Origin: Tritrichomonas musculus
Lineage: Eukaryota > Parabasalia > Tritrichomonadida > Tritrichomonadidae
DNA length: 64,000 nt
Reading direction: 5' to 3'
Assembly (NCBI GenBank): GCA_039105265.1
Contig: JAPFFF010000045.1
Coordinates: forward strand, 248,001 to 312,000
The translations under genes were made by a program, and so were the position numbers. The notes beneath the pieces are model-generated. The model did no database searches and was not told the origin of the DNA. It saw nothing but the letters and a program-made list of their open reading frames with translations. Each line of letters starts with the position of its first letter. Position 1 is the stretch's first letter. Positions 34,373 through 45,411 of the stretch are shown one piece after another.

Positions 34373-34995
34373 TTGTCAAAGTTAATAGATTATTTGCTAG
34401 TTTTTTTTCCATATTTTTCACTCAAAATATTTTGAGGTAATGAAAATATTATTTCAATCTATACGCAAGTTGAAACCATTGCATTTGTATAATGTTTAAT
34501 AAAACTATATACCATGCTGAAAAAAGAGAAAAGAATTTTTCATTACTTGATCAATAAAATAATATTTAAATTATTTCTCTTTATTAATTATTTATGATGA
34601 GTTGACTAATTTCTCATTCCATATTGTATTTATTGAACATAAATTTCGTTTTTTTTTCTTCTTTTTCTTTGATTTTTTAGAACAATTTCATATCGAAATT
34701 TGAATAGAAAGGTTAAAAATTCTTCATGAATTCTTTAGTTTGATTATTTATTATACAATTTTTTATTTATTATGCCGTTGTATAATTATGTATTTTAATT
34801 TTTAATTTTAAAAATTGAGTATTTGTTAAGATATTCAAAAAACAAAAACTGATAAAACCCCCTTAATAAAAATTTTATAAAATTTGTCGATACCAAAAAA
34901 GTTGATTTTATTGATTTTGATTATTTTTATGACTCTTATAAATCAAATAAAACAAGAAAAATTAAAAATAAGAAAACGAATTTTTTTTAATATTT
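34373..34995. other. Intergenic, no gene seen
   Basis: AT-rich sequence between the dispersed repeat and the 3' end of the coiled-coil gene. Confidence 0.5.
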
Positions 34996-36090
34996 TTAAA
35001 ATTTGTTGAAATTTTGCTCAACAGCATCAACAATTATGTCAACAACACATTTTGGAACAACTACATCATTAACATCATCAACTGTTCCAGATGATGACTC
35101 ATCGCTAGATTCAATGTCAAAATCATCAATTTTTTCTTCTTCTTCTTTCAATAAAATTTTGAATTTTAAAAACGTTTCATTTCTAGTTTCTTGAATTTTA
35201 TTCAAAGCGTCAATTTTAGCATTTTGAATTCTCATTAATGTCAGACTTTTAGCATTCTCAATTTTGCTCAGTGCTTCATTTTGGACATCTTTAATTCGAT
35301 TCAATTTTTCATTTTTAATTTCTTCAATTTCAGTCAATGTTTTTATTTCCTCATTTTTTAGTTTGTTGATGGTTTCACTTTTTATCTCTTCAATAAGTTT
35401 GCACGCTTCTTCTTTGGCTTCTGAAATGAGTCTAATTTCATCGTTTTTGGCGGTTTCAAAAGTGGCAAAAACTTCGTTTTTTATTGATTCAATTTTATCG
35501 ATTTCTTCTTTTTTAATTAAGTTGTATTTTTCTGTTTTGGCACTTATATATGTGGAATTGGATTCAGGATTTATTTTTGTTTCAAAAAGTGGTAAAATTG
35601 AACGGGTTTGTTTAATTTCTGATATTTCGCGTTTTATTACATTGTTTGGTTCGTTTAGTATTGTTTCTTCGCTATTAATATGTTTGAGTTGCTGTTGGGT
35701 TGTTTTTTGAATGGTTTTGAAAAAAATTTGCGGAATGAAAATATCATTATTTTCTATTTCTGGATCTGATAATGATTCATCACTAGAACTAATCCCAAAA
35801 TCTTCATAATATTCGATTTTTTCGCTAATGTTATTTGAATGAGCAAGGTGGTTCAAGTAATTATATTTTCTATTGTCAATAGATCGATTTGTTTGATTCG
35901 AATCAAATAAATTGCTCGATAATTTTTTATCAACGTTTTTAGCTAAAATTTCGGTATTTACAGGAAAAATATTACGTATCTTATCTGCGATGCCAGGCTC
36001 TAAACCTTTTATTTCTTTTGGAATAAAAGAACTATTATTTTTATTATCAATTGCTAAATAAGAATCTTCTGTAATAGTGGAATTCGACAT
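34996..36090 (-). CDS. Coiled-coil protein with acidic serine clusters, unknown function
   Basis: 364 residues, start ATG 36090. The N-terminal half is polar and probably disordered, with an acidic cluster (SSSDESLSDPEIEN). Residues about 195-320 form a strong coiled coil with an 11-14-residue repeat theme (EALSKIENAK, LMRIQNAK, DALNKIQETRNE). A second acidic serine cluster (IESSDESSSGTVDD) precedes a hydrophobic C-terminal helix (VVDIIVDAVEQNF). No family is recognised. The SSDES clusters resemble phosphorylation sites of casein kinase type. A TTTAAGGCAAAT motif directly precedes the ATG. Confidence 0.75.
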   Translation of the reverse strand: MSNSTITEDSYLAIDNKNNSSFIPKEIKGLEPGIADKIRNIFPVNTEILAKNVDKKLSSNLFDSNQTNRSIDNRKYNYLNHLAHSNNISEKIEYYEDFGISSSDESLSDPEIENNDIFIPQIFFKTIQKTTQQQLKHINSEETILNEPNNVIKREISEIKQTRSILPLFETKINPESNSTYISAKTEKYNLIKKEEIDKIESIKNEVFATFETAKNDEIRLISEAKEEACKLIEEIKSETINKLKNEEIKTLTEIEEIKNEKLNRIKDVQNEALSKIENAKSLTLMRIQNAKIDALNKIQETRNETFLKFKILLKEEEEKIDDFDIESSDESSSGTVDDVNDVVVPKCVVDIIVDAVEQNFNKF

Positions 36091-37012
36091 ATTTGCCTTA
36101 AAAAGATAAAATTTTAGATAAATAGAAATTTTTTTAATTAAAAAAGTTTATATGTCATTTTTATTTATATACAAAAATTCAAAATTTATATAAATGGCGC
36201 CATTTGCAAAAAATCGTTTTTTCTTGAATAATTAGAATTAAATCTAAAAATATAATGTGAATTATATGTTTATATAAAAATGTTTCAACTTTATATATAT
36301 ATATATATATATTTTAATTCTATGAAATAATAACACTTAATTATCCTATTTATTAGTCATTATAGATAATGAATGAATCTTTCAATTTATGTTTTTTCAT
36401 ATTTAATATATTTATAATTCAAAATTGCTAAATATTTAAATTCTGAGACCGAATTATTAATAGTATAAAAATACCATTAATTATTAAAAACGGTGTGAAG
36501 GAATAATTAAAATTTGATATTATAACGTAAAAAATTGTGATTCCTACCGTCATTTTTTTCTCAATGACAATAAATTTAATTATAGATATTTCTTCATTCT
36601 ACATGCATAAACGTTTAAAAGTCATTCTTAATTGATTAATTTTACACAATTATTAATTAAAAATCAATATGCAATGGAGGAAAATTTGTTTTTATTTATT
36701 TCAAAATTTGAATGCTTTAAGGCAAATAAAAAAAAAAAATTTATGTAAAAATTTTTTCTAATGAAAAAAGTGTACTTTCATACCAAAAAGCAAAAAAAGC
36801 TTTTTTTGATATTATATGAACGTTTTAGTTGGTAAGATACATTCAAAATTTATGATGAATAAGAAAATTCAACAAATAAATTGAATGGGATACGTTTCAT
36901 TGATATCAAAATATTGAATGAATTGAATAGGATACGTTTCATATCTCTCAAAATATTGGATAAATTATAATTTATAAAGTCTATATCATTTTTATTTATA
37001 CTTCATTATATA
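36091..37012. other. Divergent intergenic region
   Basis: Separates two divergently transcribed genes. It contains an (AT)n run near 36293-36312. The 12-bp word TTTAAGGCAAAT occurs twice, each copy oriented toward its adjacent gene (minus at 36091-36102, plus at 36716-36727). A duplicated GGATACGTTTCAT segment lies at about 36890 and 36929. Confidence 0.5.
37003..37008 (+). promoter_or_regulatory. Initiator-like TCATTA before the tubby-like gene
   Basis: TCATTA lies 5 nt before the ATG at 37013 and fits the trichomonad initiator TCA-Y-[T/A], where transcription begins at the A. Such short leaders are usual in trichomonads. Confidence 0.45.
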
Positions 37013-38452
37013 ATGACAAGCAAAACCATCAAACCAATTAATTCTAATCGTAGAAATATCACACCAAAAATATCTTATCATTCAGATGATTCTACAGATG
37101 ATATTGCTGTTATCCCTACGCCTGCCAATAAAAAGCTTTTACTCGACTATAGTTCTGAGAATTCATCATATGAATACGACTATTCTAATGATGACAACCA
37201 GCCAGGCCAAAATGATGTAACGACAAAAATAATTAAAAAAAATAATGTTAATACAATTAAGCCTATTCGTCCTCCTATTATGAATTCACCTAAAAGAATA
37301 AGGCCAATGCCTTCAACCCCTCCAAAAAGGGAAAACAAAATTCAAACCAGAAATCCTCCGCAACTTCAAAAAGAAAGCTCAAAAATCAATACACAAAACA
37401 ATTATAGTTCAAATGAAGAAGATTATGACTATTATGATTATGATTCACAGTATGAATATGACAAACATGAGGTTGATCAACCTAAACAAAATATTGAAGT
37501 AAGACGTCGCATTATTAAACAACGAACTCAAGCTCCAATATCAAATGAAGAGCAATACACAAAACCTGAACCAAATCCTAATGAAAATATTATTAAAGAA
37601 TCAGTAATTAAAGAAGAAAATGATTCAAAAGATAATCAAATTGATAATAAACAAATTCCACCTCCAATTCCGGAAACAAATATTCAACTTAACAAAGAAA
37701 ATTCACCAAATGAATTAATTAATTTTGATCAAGAACAAAATAATCAAATTATTCCTGCTCCAATAAGTCCTGGATCACCTAAAGAAAATGATGACGATGA
37801 TCAAACCTTCCAAATTACTTATTTTCAAAAAAAGCTCCAAAATCTTTGGAAAAGACAAATTCTTATGACCAAAGATGACATTCTCGTTTACATTTGCGGT
37901 TCAATCAAAAAAGAAAATTACGGAAAAGTCCATGTAATTTGCACTAAAAAGCCTGTAGATCCCAACTCGAACTTTTGTGTCGGAATGATTGTTCGTCATC
38001 AGACAGGAAGACGTTTCACTCTCTATGAAAAGTTGTCAGACTTCGGCACCAGTCCCCAAATTGCAGGAATTTCTTTGATAACTCCAAAAGAAGATTCTTC
38101 TCTCAGAATGTTCCGAGTCGCAATACCGATTGACGGACAACCATACCTGCCAGCGACCAAAATGGCGGATTTGTCAAGAATTGCACAGGAGAATGCGAAT
38201 GTTCCATCAAATGTCAAAGTTTATGAATCCGAATTACCGAAAAAGAAAGCGAATGGATCATACACGCTCAACTTTGGAAATTACTCGATTGTTAGATCTA
38301 CAAAGAACTTCTGCATTAAAGATGAAAATGGAGAAAACAGTTTTGTTATTTTTAAGACATTTGGATCTTCTTGTACTTTGAAATTTAAACCTCCTTTCAC
38401 ACCGTTAATTGCCTATTCAATTTCTGTTGCTATTTCAACTTCAATGAAATAA
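37013..38452 (+). CDS. Tubby-like protein
   Basis: 479 residues. The first about 260 residues are disordered, with acidic-tyrosine tracts (NEEDYDYYDYDSQYEYD) and proline-rich stretches. The C-terminal about 210 residues match the tubby domain: FQKKLQNLWKRQILMTKDD, VGMIVRHQTGRRFTLYEK, SYTLNFGNYSIVRSTKNFCI, and the terminal FKPPFTPLIAYSISVAIS, equivalent to the conserved PLSPLQAFAIALS end. In other eukaryotes tubby domains bind phosphoinositides and link membranes to transcription or flagellar transport. A role at the flagella or endomembranes is an inference. Confidence 0.85.
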   Translation: MTSKTIKPINSNRRNITPKISYHSDDSTDDIAVIPTPANKKLLLDYSSENSSYEYDYSNDDNQPGQNDVTTKIIKKNNVNTIKPIRPPIMNSPKRIRPMPSTPPKRENKIQTRNPPQLQKESSKINTQNNYSSNEEDYDYYDYDSQYEYDKHEVDQPKQNIEVRRRIIKQRTQAPISNEEQYTKPEPNPNENIIKESVIKEENDSKDNQIDNKQIPPPIPETNIQLNKENSPNELINFDQEQNNQIIPAPISPGSPKENDDDDQTFQITYFQKKLQNLWKRQILMTKDDILVYICGSIKKENYGKVHVICTKKPVDPNSNFCVGMIVRHQTGRRFTLYEKLSDFGTSPQIAGISLITPKEDSSLRMFRVAIPIDGQPYLPATKMADLSRIAQENANVPSNVKVYESELPKKKANGSYTLNFGNYSIVRSTKNFCIKDENGENSFVIFKTFGSSCTLKFKPPFTPLIAYSISVAISTSMK

Positions 38453-38553
38453 ATAAATATAATCTGTTTAGCGAAAATAACCTCGAATTTTATTCAATTT
38501 TTTCTTTCTACTTTTTTTTCACTTAAAAATCTCTCTAAATATTCATATTCTGT
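38453..38553. other. Downstream flank of the tubby-like gene
   Basis: Short T-rich stretch that ends in ATTCTGT, the left copy of the duplication flanking the next element. Confidence 0.5.
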
Positions 38554-38665
38554 CTTGGTTTGACGGTCCACTCTCAATTGTGGACAGTCCTGTCCAAAAT
38601 CGAAAGAGGACAGGGATAGTTTCATCTTTTTTCAATGAAAATTCGTTTGGACAGTCAAACCTAGG
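38554..38665. mobile_element. 112-bp MITE with a 7-bp target duplication
   Basis: The ends are imperfect inverted repeats: GGTTTGACGGTCCA on the left, and on the right TGGACAGTCAAACC, which is its complement with one mismatch. Both sides are flanked by ATTCTGT (38547-38553 and 38666-38672). Inside is a small palindrome, GGACAGTCCTGTCC. Confidence 0.72.
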
Positions 38666-38672
38666 ATTCTGT

Positions 38673-39838
38673 TGATATCTCAACATCAATTAAAAATCGC
38701 TCCAAATTTTAACTTTCTTTCTCATAATTAAATGCTTTTTTAAATTTATATTATGATTTTCAAAATTCTTCTGAATGACATGGTAGTAAAAATGAAAATA
38801 TTTTTATTATTATTATAATTTGATTATAATTATATTATAAAAGATTATATTTATTATTGAATATCATATATATATATATATATAAAATAATTGAAATGAT
38901 ATAAGTAAATTTGTAAGATATTTTACTTTATTTGTATAATTCTTTCACTTGAAATATAAATAATGCACATATCTCTAAAATAAATTTTTTAAAAATAAAA
39001 TATATAATTTATTAAATATTTTAAGTTAATAAAACTAATAAAAAATGAATAAAAACATCTTTTTATAATTTATATTTTATAATAAATGCTTTTTTTTTTA
39101 ATTCAAAATTTTAGTTTTTTTTAGAGTTTTTCTAACCGCCTATTATTCACAAAAATATAAAAAATAAACTATACAAAAAAAATATAATTTCATGTAAAGT
39201 TATCAAATTTCGTCAGAACAAAACTACTCATATTCTTATTTTAAATTAATTATTCTTTTTTAAGAATAATAAATCTCATTTTATAATTTAATATCAATTG
39301 CCTAAGATATACTATAATAAGTTATAATTCGATTTTCAAAATATCTAAAAAAAATATGAAAACAATATAGAAAAATTAGAATTATTTTTGATGATATATA
39401 CATTCACACTAATGTTGTTCATTTTAAATATGGTAAAATTCTTGATAAGCTATTTCATTTATGAATAATATGTAATTTTAGATTTCATAATTTTGTTTGA
39501 TATTTACATTTTAATATAAAAGATTAGTTTTAAAATTACGTGAAATGCAAATATTCTCTGATATTTTTGTATTTTATGGAATATTTTGAAAAAGTTGAAT
39601 TTAATAATACTGTTCATTCATTGTTATTTAAAAAAGAATATATGATTTAAAAATAAATTTTAGCACTAATTAATTTTTCATTGATGAATTAATACAAATT
39701 ACTTCAGTGCAAGAGAAACGCATTAGAGTGTGATTTCTCTCAAAAAAATTGAATGTAAATTGAAGGAACCATTGAAATTTCTATGTAAAATAAACTTTCT
39801 GAAAAACTCTAGTTTTTTTAATACCAATTTTTATAACA
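38673..39838. other. Intergenic, no gene seen
   Basis: Very AT-rich, including an AT run at 38868-38884. No gene or paired repeats were recognised. Confidence 0.5.
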
Positions 39839-42800
39839 ATGTCAGGTGAAAATGTACTTGATCTCCGTAAATTTACAATAATTAGTAGAATTGGTTCTGG
39901 TACTTTTAGCGAAGTATTCAAAATCAAAAATAATGATTCAAATTTCATATACGCCGCGAAAGTATCATTAAAAGCATTAGAAGAAGATTCAGAATCTACA
40001 CTTAAAAATTTACAGCGAGAAGTGAATATAATTTCAAAATTGAATCACCCATCTATTATTAAATATATAGGATTCAGTCCCACCAACTTTTACAATGAAG
40101 ATAAACCAGTAATAATAACCGAATACATGCCAAACGGCACATTACACGAGATTATTAGCCTTGAACGAAAATCGATACCATCATCATATTGGAATGATAC
40201 AAGGAAATTGATAAATATATATGGAATAGCTTCAGCAATGTCATATTTGCATTCACACAAAATTATACACAGAGATCTAAAGCCAGCAAACATTCTAATG
40301 GATGATTTTTTTTATCCAAAAATTGCTGATTTTGGCCTCTCAAAAGTTTCGCATTCAAATCAAAACAGCATGATGAGTAACTCATCAACGTTTGGAACAA
40401 AAGGAACTCCTCTTTATATAGCACCAGAAATTTGGGAAGAATCTGAATATTCGCCGGCCTGTGATGTTTATGCCTTCGGTTTAATTGTGTATGAAATAAT
40501 GACGAATGAAGAACCATTTAACAACTTCAAACCATATCAAATTCCAGTAAAAGTGACAGAAGGAATTCGTCCTGAGTTTCGATTTCCTTTACCAAACTCA
40601 TATAAAAGTTTGATTGAACGATGCTGGGCCCAAGATCCAGCTAATAGACCAACGTTCGACCAAATATTAATTGAATTAGAAAATGATTCAGGATTTATTA
40701 CTGAATTCGTTGAACAGGACGATTATTTTAATTTCATTAAATATATTAATGAGTATAAAACAACTTTTAATACCGAGATTTCTATAATTCCAATCAATGA
40801 TTTCATTAAGCAAAAAACAGAAACTCTTCAAACTGTCAATATTCATGAAAAAAAGTTAGCTACAAATGATAAAGAAGAAGAAGAAGAATTGAATGAAATT
40901 TATAGTCGTGGTTTGCAATTACTTAACGGTGATAAAATTCCTGCTGATAAAGAAGAAGCAGCCAAATGTTTCAAAAAAGCAGCAGATAAAGGTTACCCTC
41001 AGGCAATGCTTATGTATGGACAGATGCTTCTCAAAGGAGAAGGAGTTGCAACTAATAAAATTGAAGCAGTCAAATATTTTAAAAATGCATCAGATCAAGG
41101 AAACATTGAAGCGACATATAATCTTGGAATTTCGTTTCAGAGAGGTGATGGAATTGAAATCAATTTAGAAGAATCGGCCAAATGTTTCAAAGAAGCCGCA
41201 GATAAAGGACACATTGAATCATCATTCAAATATGGCGAAATGCTTTATAAAGGGCTAGGTGTTGCTGTTGATCAAATAAGAGCGAGTGAATATTTTAAGA
41301 AAGCAGCAGAATGTGGACATATTGAGAGCAATTTTATTTATGGAGAAATGCTTTATAAAGGAGAATGTATGAAAGAAGATAAAAAGAAATCCATTGAATA
41401 TTATAAACGATCGGCAGAAAGAAATCATCCAGGTGGTATGTTTAAATATGGTCATATTCTACGAATTGGAGAATATATCAAATCTGACAAAGAAACAGGT
41501 ACATCATATATCAAGAAATCTGCAGAATTAGGATATTTGAAAGCGATAAGCATCTATGCATTACTTTTAAGCAAAGGCGATGGAGTTGAACGTAATGATG
41601 AATTATCTGTGAAATATTACAAGAAAGGCGCTGAATTAGGAGATGTCAACTGTATGAATATATATGGCAAAAATCTTATGGAAAGAGGAATTAATAATGA
41701 TGAAGATGCTCGAGAATCACATTTTTATCTTGAACGAAGTGCTCAACAAGGTCATGTTGAAGGTATGTACAACTATGGTATTCTTTTATTAAATGATTCA
41801 TCCAAATCTCAAGAACCGCAAAAATCACAATTGAAAAGAGAATCATTAGAATATCTCAAAAGAGCATCAGAGAAAGGACATTATAAAGCTAAAAAATTAT
41901 TCAACCAAATAACAAGTGAATCACAAATAATTGTGAATAAGCCAAAATATAGCATTGATATATCATCTGGTGAAATGAAAGAAATAGATCCTAAATACAT
42001 GCTCAAATTGATTAAAGAAAAAATTGATGAAGGATGCGCTCCAACAATGGCTTCTTATGCACAAATGCTTTATGAAGGTGATTGTGTTCCAGTCAACAAG
42101 AAGGAAGCCCTCAGGTATTACAAGATGGCATTTGATTTTGGTTTAACAAGTGTTATTAATAATATTTTTTTAATGATGTTTAATGGTGATGGAATTCCAG
42201 AAAATAAACCTGAAGCATTGCGATATTTGAAGATTGCAGCAGATAGAGGAGATGTTTTCAGTATGAACCATTATGGAATGTATTTGTGTAAAGGTGAATA
42301 TATATCAGCTGACAAGAAAGAAGGAATAAAATATATCAAAATGGCCGCCGATAAAGGTGATGTTAATTCAATGCATAATTATGCATGCATGCTAATAAAC
42401 GGAAATGAAATTACTCTAAATTATAAAGAAGCCCTCATTTACTTCAAAATGGCTGCAGACAAAGGTTTTTCGGATTCAATGGTAAGCTATGGTGAAATGC
42501 ATATAAACGGCCGAGGTGTTCGAATCGATAAAAAGAAAGGCTCCAAATATATTAAGAAAGCCGCTGATCTAGGAAATATTGAAGGTCAGTTTTCATATGG
42601 CTTGGCGTTATTTCGTGGCGATGGCGTTTCTGAAAACAAGAAGGAAGCTGCAAAATATTTTAAAATTGCAGCAGAGAAAGATCATTTAAAAGCAATGCTA
42701 ATGATAGGCACAATGCTATTAAAAGGTGATGGTATTCAAAAAAACATAGAAGAAGGAATTCGTTACATTAGAACTTCAGCCGAAAATGGATTTGATGATG

Positions 42801-45265
42801 CAATGATTATGTATGGCCTATTATTGGGCAGTGGAAATGTCGTTGATATGGATAAAAAACAATCAGCAATGTTTTATAAAAAAGCTGCTGATAAAGGAAA
42901 CATTTTGGGTATGTATCAATATGGAAGAATGCTACAAATTGGTGATGGAATTCAAATTAATAAAAATGAAGCTGCTTTTTATTTAAGAAATGCAGCAGAT
43001 AAAGGTTACCCTCAGGCAATGCTTATGTATGGACAGATGCTTCTCAAAGGAGAAGGAGTTGTAACTAATAAAATTGAAGCAGTCAAATATTTTAAAAATG
43101 CATCGGATCAAGGAAACATTGAAGCGACATATAATCTTGGAATTTCGTTTCAGAGAGGTGATGGAATTGAAATCAATTTAGAAGAATCGGCCAAATGTTT
43201 CAAAGAAGCCGCAGATAAAGGACATATTGAATCATCATTCAAATATGGTGAAATGCTTTATAAAGGGCTAGGTGTTGCTGTTGATCAAATAAGAGCGAGT
43301 GAATATTTTAAGAAAGCAGCAGAATGTGGACATATTGAGAGCAATTTTATTTATGGAGAAATGCTTTATAAAGGAGAATGTATGAAAGAAGATAAAAAGA
43401 AATCCATTGAATATTATAAACGATCGGCAGAAGGAAATCATCCAGGTGGTATGTTTAAATATGGTCATATTCTACGAATTGGAGAATATATCAAATCTGA
43501 CAAAGAAACAGGTACATCATATATCAAGAAATCTGCAGAATTAGGATATTTGAAAGCGATAAGCATCTATGCATTACTTTTAAGCAAAGGCGATGGAGTT
43601 GAACGTAATGATGAATTATCTGTGAAATATTACAAGAAAGGCGCTGAATTAGGAGATGTCAACTGTATGAATATATATGGCAAAAATCTTATGGAAAGAG
43701 GAATTAATAATGATGAAGATGCTCGAGAATCACATTTTTATCTTGAACGAAGTGCTCAACAAGGTCATGTTGAAGGTATGTACAACTATGGTATTCTTTT
43801 ATTAAATGATTCATCCAAATCTCAAGAACCGCAAAAATCATTCTTACAAAAAGATGCTCTTAATTATTTAAATAAAGCTGCCGAAAAAGGACATCGCGAA
43901 GCCAAAAAATTAGCCATTAAAATAATCGAAGAACTTTCAACAAAGAAATTAATTACTTATATTCCACCTGGAACTCCAATTGATATAAATAAAGATAGTC
44001 TAATAGCGATTCCTCTTATAAAGCATAAAGCAGACAATGGTGATATCGAGATGATTTTCAATTACGCCAATCTTTTGTACTTTGGAGAAGTTGTTCCTCA
44101 AAACAAGAAAGAAGCAGCAAGATATTTCAAGATAGCAGCAGATAAAGGCCATTCCAATTCAATGGTAAATTATGCTTCTATGATTTTCAATGGTGAAATT
44201 CCAGTTGACCAAAAGGAATGCATTCGTTATTTGAAAATGTCTGTTGATCTTGGAAATGCAAAAGGGATGACATGCTTGGGACGAGCTTATATGAATGGGA
44301 AAGGCACTTCAGTTGACATGAAAGAGGCAGCTAAATATTTCAAAATGGCCTCTGATCTAGGAGAAATTGATGCCATGTATGACTATTTTACGATGCTTGA
44401 TTTAGGAAATGGAATTGAAGCTGACAAAGAGCAAGCAATTATGTATTTAAAAACCGCTGCAAATAAAGGACATCCTATAGCTATGTATTATTATGGAAGG
44501 AAATTATTAGATGGTGTTGATATACAATGTAATAAGAAGAAAGGTTTTGAATTTATAAAATCTGCTGCATATTCAGGACATCTTACAGCGATGTCATTTT
44601 ATGGTATTATGCTTCTTTATGGCGATGAAATTGAAGTTGATGTAGAACAAGGTATTAAATATATCAAAAATGCTGCCGAAAGAGGTGAAATCACTGCCAT
44701 TTTAAATTATGCATCATTATTATTTAAAGGAACTTTTGTTCCAATGAATAAAGAAGAAAGTGCGAAATATATCAAAATTGGAGCAGATAGAGGCGAATTG
44801 CATTCAATGCATTTATATGCAAAGATGTTGCTTTCAAGCGATGGAGTTCCAATGAATAGAAAAGAAGCAGTAAAATATTTGAAAAAGGCAGCAGATAATG
44901 GTTTCGTTCCTTCAATGAATTTATATGGAAGAATGCTCTTAAATGGAGGTGTTATTGATGTAGATAAAATTGAAGCTGCACATTATTTCAAAATGGCTGC
45001 TGATCTAAATGATGATATGAAAATTGATTATTCTTTTGAAAATCAATTGATTATTGAAAAAGATGAAGCTATCAGAAAAAATCATATTTATTATCAAGCA
45101 GATTCAATGTACAATTATGGAAAAATGCTATACTATGGAGATGGAATTCCTGAAAATAAAGAAGAAGCTTCACGTTATTTAAAAATGGCTGCTGAAAAAG
45201 GTCATATGGAAGCTATTAAAAATATTAAAGTTTTCTTTCCAGAAAACAAAAATATTAAAGAATAA
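39839..45265 (+). CDS. Protein kinase fused to a long Sel1-repeat array
   Basis: 1808 residues. The N-terminal Ser/Thr (TKL-like) kinase domain spans about residues 10-285, with the glycine loop RIGSGTFSEVFKI, catalytic lysine in AAKVS, HRDLKPANILMD (about 143), ADFGLS (about 163) and YIAPE. All catalytic residues are present. From about 355 to the end there are roughly 35-40 Sel1-like repeats of 36 residues (core AAKYFKxAADKGxxxAMxxYG), interrupted by two longer linkers. Sel1 repeats form superhelical scaffolds, so this is probably a signalling kinase that docks partners. An 849-bp block occurs twice with only a handful of differences (40979-41827 and 42992-43840). Confidence 0.92.
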   Translation: MSGENVLDLRKFTIISRIGSGTFSEVFKIKNNDSNFIYAAKVSLKALEEDSESTLKNLQREVNIISKLNHPSIIKYIGFSPTNFYNEDKPVIITEYMPNGTLHEIISLERKSIPSSYWNDTRKLINIYGIASAMSYLHSHKIIHRDLKPANILMDDFFYPKIADFGLSKVSHSNQNSMMSNSSTFGTKGTPLYIAPEIWEESEYSPACDVYAFGLIVYEIMTNEEPFNNFKPYQIPVKVTEGIRPEFRFPLPNSYKSLIERCWAQDPANRPTFDQILIELENDSGFITEFVEQDDYFNFIKYINEYKTTFNTEISIIPINDFIKQKTETLQTVNIHEKKLATNDKEEEEELNEIYSRGLQLLNGDKIPADKEEAAKCFKKAADKGYPQAMLMYGQMLLKGEGVATNKIEAVKYFKNASDQGNIEATYNLGISFQRGDGIEINLEESAKCFKEAADKGHIESSFKYGEMLYKGLGVAVDQIRASEYFKKAAECGHIESNFIYGEMLYKGECMKEDKKKSIEYYKRSAERNHPGGMFKYGHILRIGEYIKSDKETGTSYIKKSAELGYLKAISIYALLLSKGDGVERNDELSVKYYKKGAELGDVNCMNIYGKNLMERGINNDEDARESHFYLERSAQQGHVEGMYNYGILLLNDSSKSQEPQKSQLKRESLEYLKRASEKGHYKAKKLFNQITSESQIIVNKPKYSIDISSGEMKEIDPKYMLKLIKEKIDEGCAPTMASYAQMLYEGDCVPVNKKEALRYYKMAFDFGLTSVINNIFLMMFNGDGIPENKPEALRYLKIAADRGDVFSMNHYGMYLCKGEYISADKKEGIKYIKMAADKGDVNSMHNYACMLINGNEITLNYKEALIYFKMAADKGFSDSMVSYGEMHINGRGVRIDKKKGSKYIKKAADLGNIEGQFSYGLALFRGDGVSENKKEAAKYFKIAAEKDHLKAMLMIGTMLLKGDGIQKNIEEGIRYIRTSAENGFDDAMIMYGLLLGSGNVVDMDKKQSAMFYKKAADKGNILGMYQYGRMLQIGDGIQINKNEAAFYLRNAADKGYPQAMLMYGQMLLKGEGVVTNKIEAVKYFKNASDQGNIEATYNLGISFQRGDGIEINLEESAKCFKEAADKGHIESSFKYGEMLYKGLGVAVDQIRASEYFKKAAECGHIESNFIYGEMLYKGECMKEDKKKSIEYYKRSAEGNHPGGMFKYGHILRIGEYIKSDKETGTSYIKKSAELGYLKAISIYALLLSKGDGVERNDELSVKYYKKGAELGDVNCMNIYGKNLMERGINNDEDARESHFYLERSAQQGHVEGMYNYGILLLNDSSKSQEPQKSFLQKDALNYLNKAAEKGHREAKKLAIKIIEELSTKKLITYIPPGTPIDINKDSLIAIPLIKHKADNGDIEMIFNYANLLYFGEVVPQNKKEAARYFKIAADKGHSNSMVNYASMIFNGEIPVDQKECIRYLKMSVDLGNAKGMTCLGRAYMNGKGTSVDMKEAAKYFKMASDLGEIDAMYDYFTMLDLGNGIEADKEQAIMYLKTAANKGHPIAMYYYGRKLLDGVDIQCNKKKGFEFIKSAAYSGHLTAMSFYGIMLLYGDEIEVDVEQGIKYIKNAAERGEITAILNYASLLFKGTFVPMNKEESAKYIKIGADRGELHSMHLYAKMLLSSDGVPMNRKEAVKYLKKAADNGFVPSMNLYGRMLLNGGVIDVDKIEAAHYFKMAADLNDDMKIDYSFENQLIIEKDEAIRKNHIYYQADSMYNYGKMLYYGDGIPENKEEASRYLKMAAEKGHMEAIKNIKVFFPENKNIKE
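40979..43840 (+). repeat. Near-identical 849-bp direct duplication inside the Sel1 array
   Basis: 40979-41827 and 42992-43840 are collinear at a constant offset of 2013 bp (671 codons) without indels. I count about six single-base differences (for example GCAACT/GTAACT, CATCAGAT/CATCGGAT, GAAAGAAAT/GAAGGAAAT). Silent positions are conserved too, which points to recent duplication or gene conversion rather than selection on protein. Confidence 0.92.
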
Positions 45266-45314
45266 AATTCAATACTTTAAAAATATTATCTCTTTTTTTT
45301 ATTCTTTAAAATTA

Positions 45315-45411
45315 AAGTGCGTCCTCAATTAAGAAAGTATTTTTTGAAAAAGCTCATAAAAATATTGAATGAGTTTTCACAATTTTAACTTTCCTAATAG
45401 TGGACACACTT
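45315..45411. mobile_element. 97-bp Tc1/mariner-type MITE
   Basis: AAGTGCGTCCTCAATTAAGAA at the left faces the complement of AAGTGTGTCCACTATTAGGAA at the right, and the element is flanked by TA on both sides. There is no coding capacity. It lies just downstream of the kinase-Sel1 gene. Confidence 0.75.
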
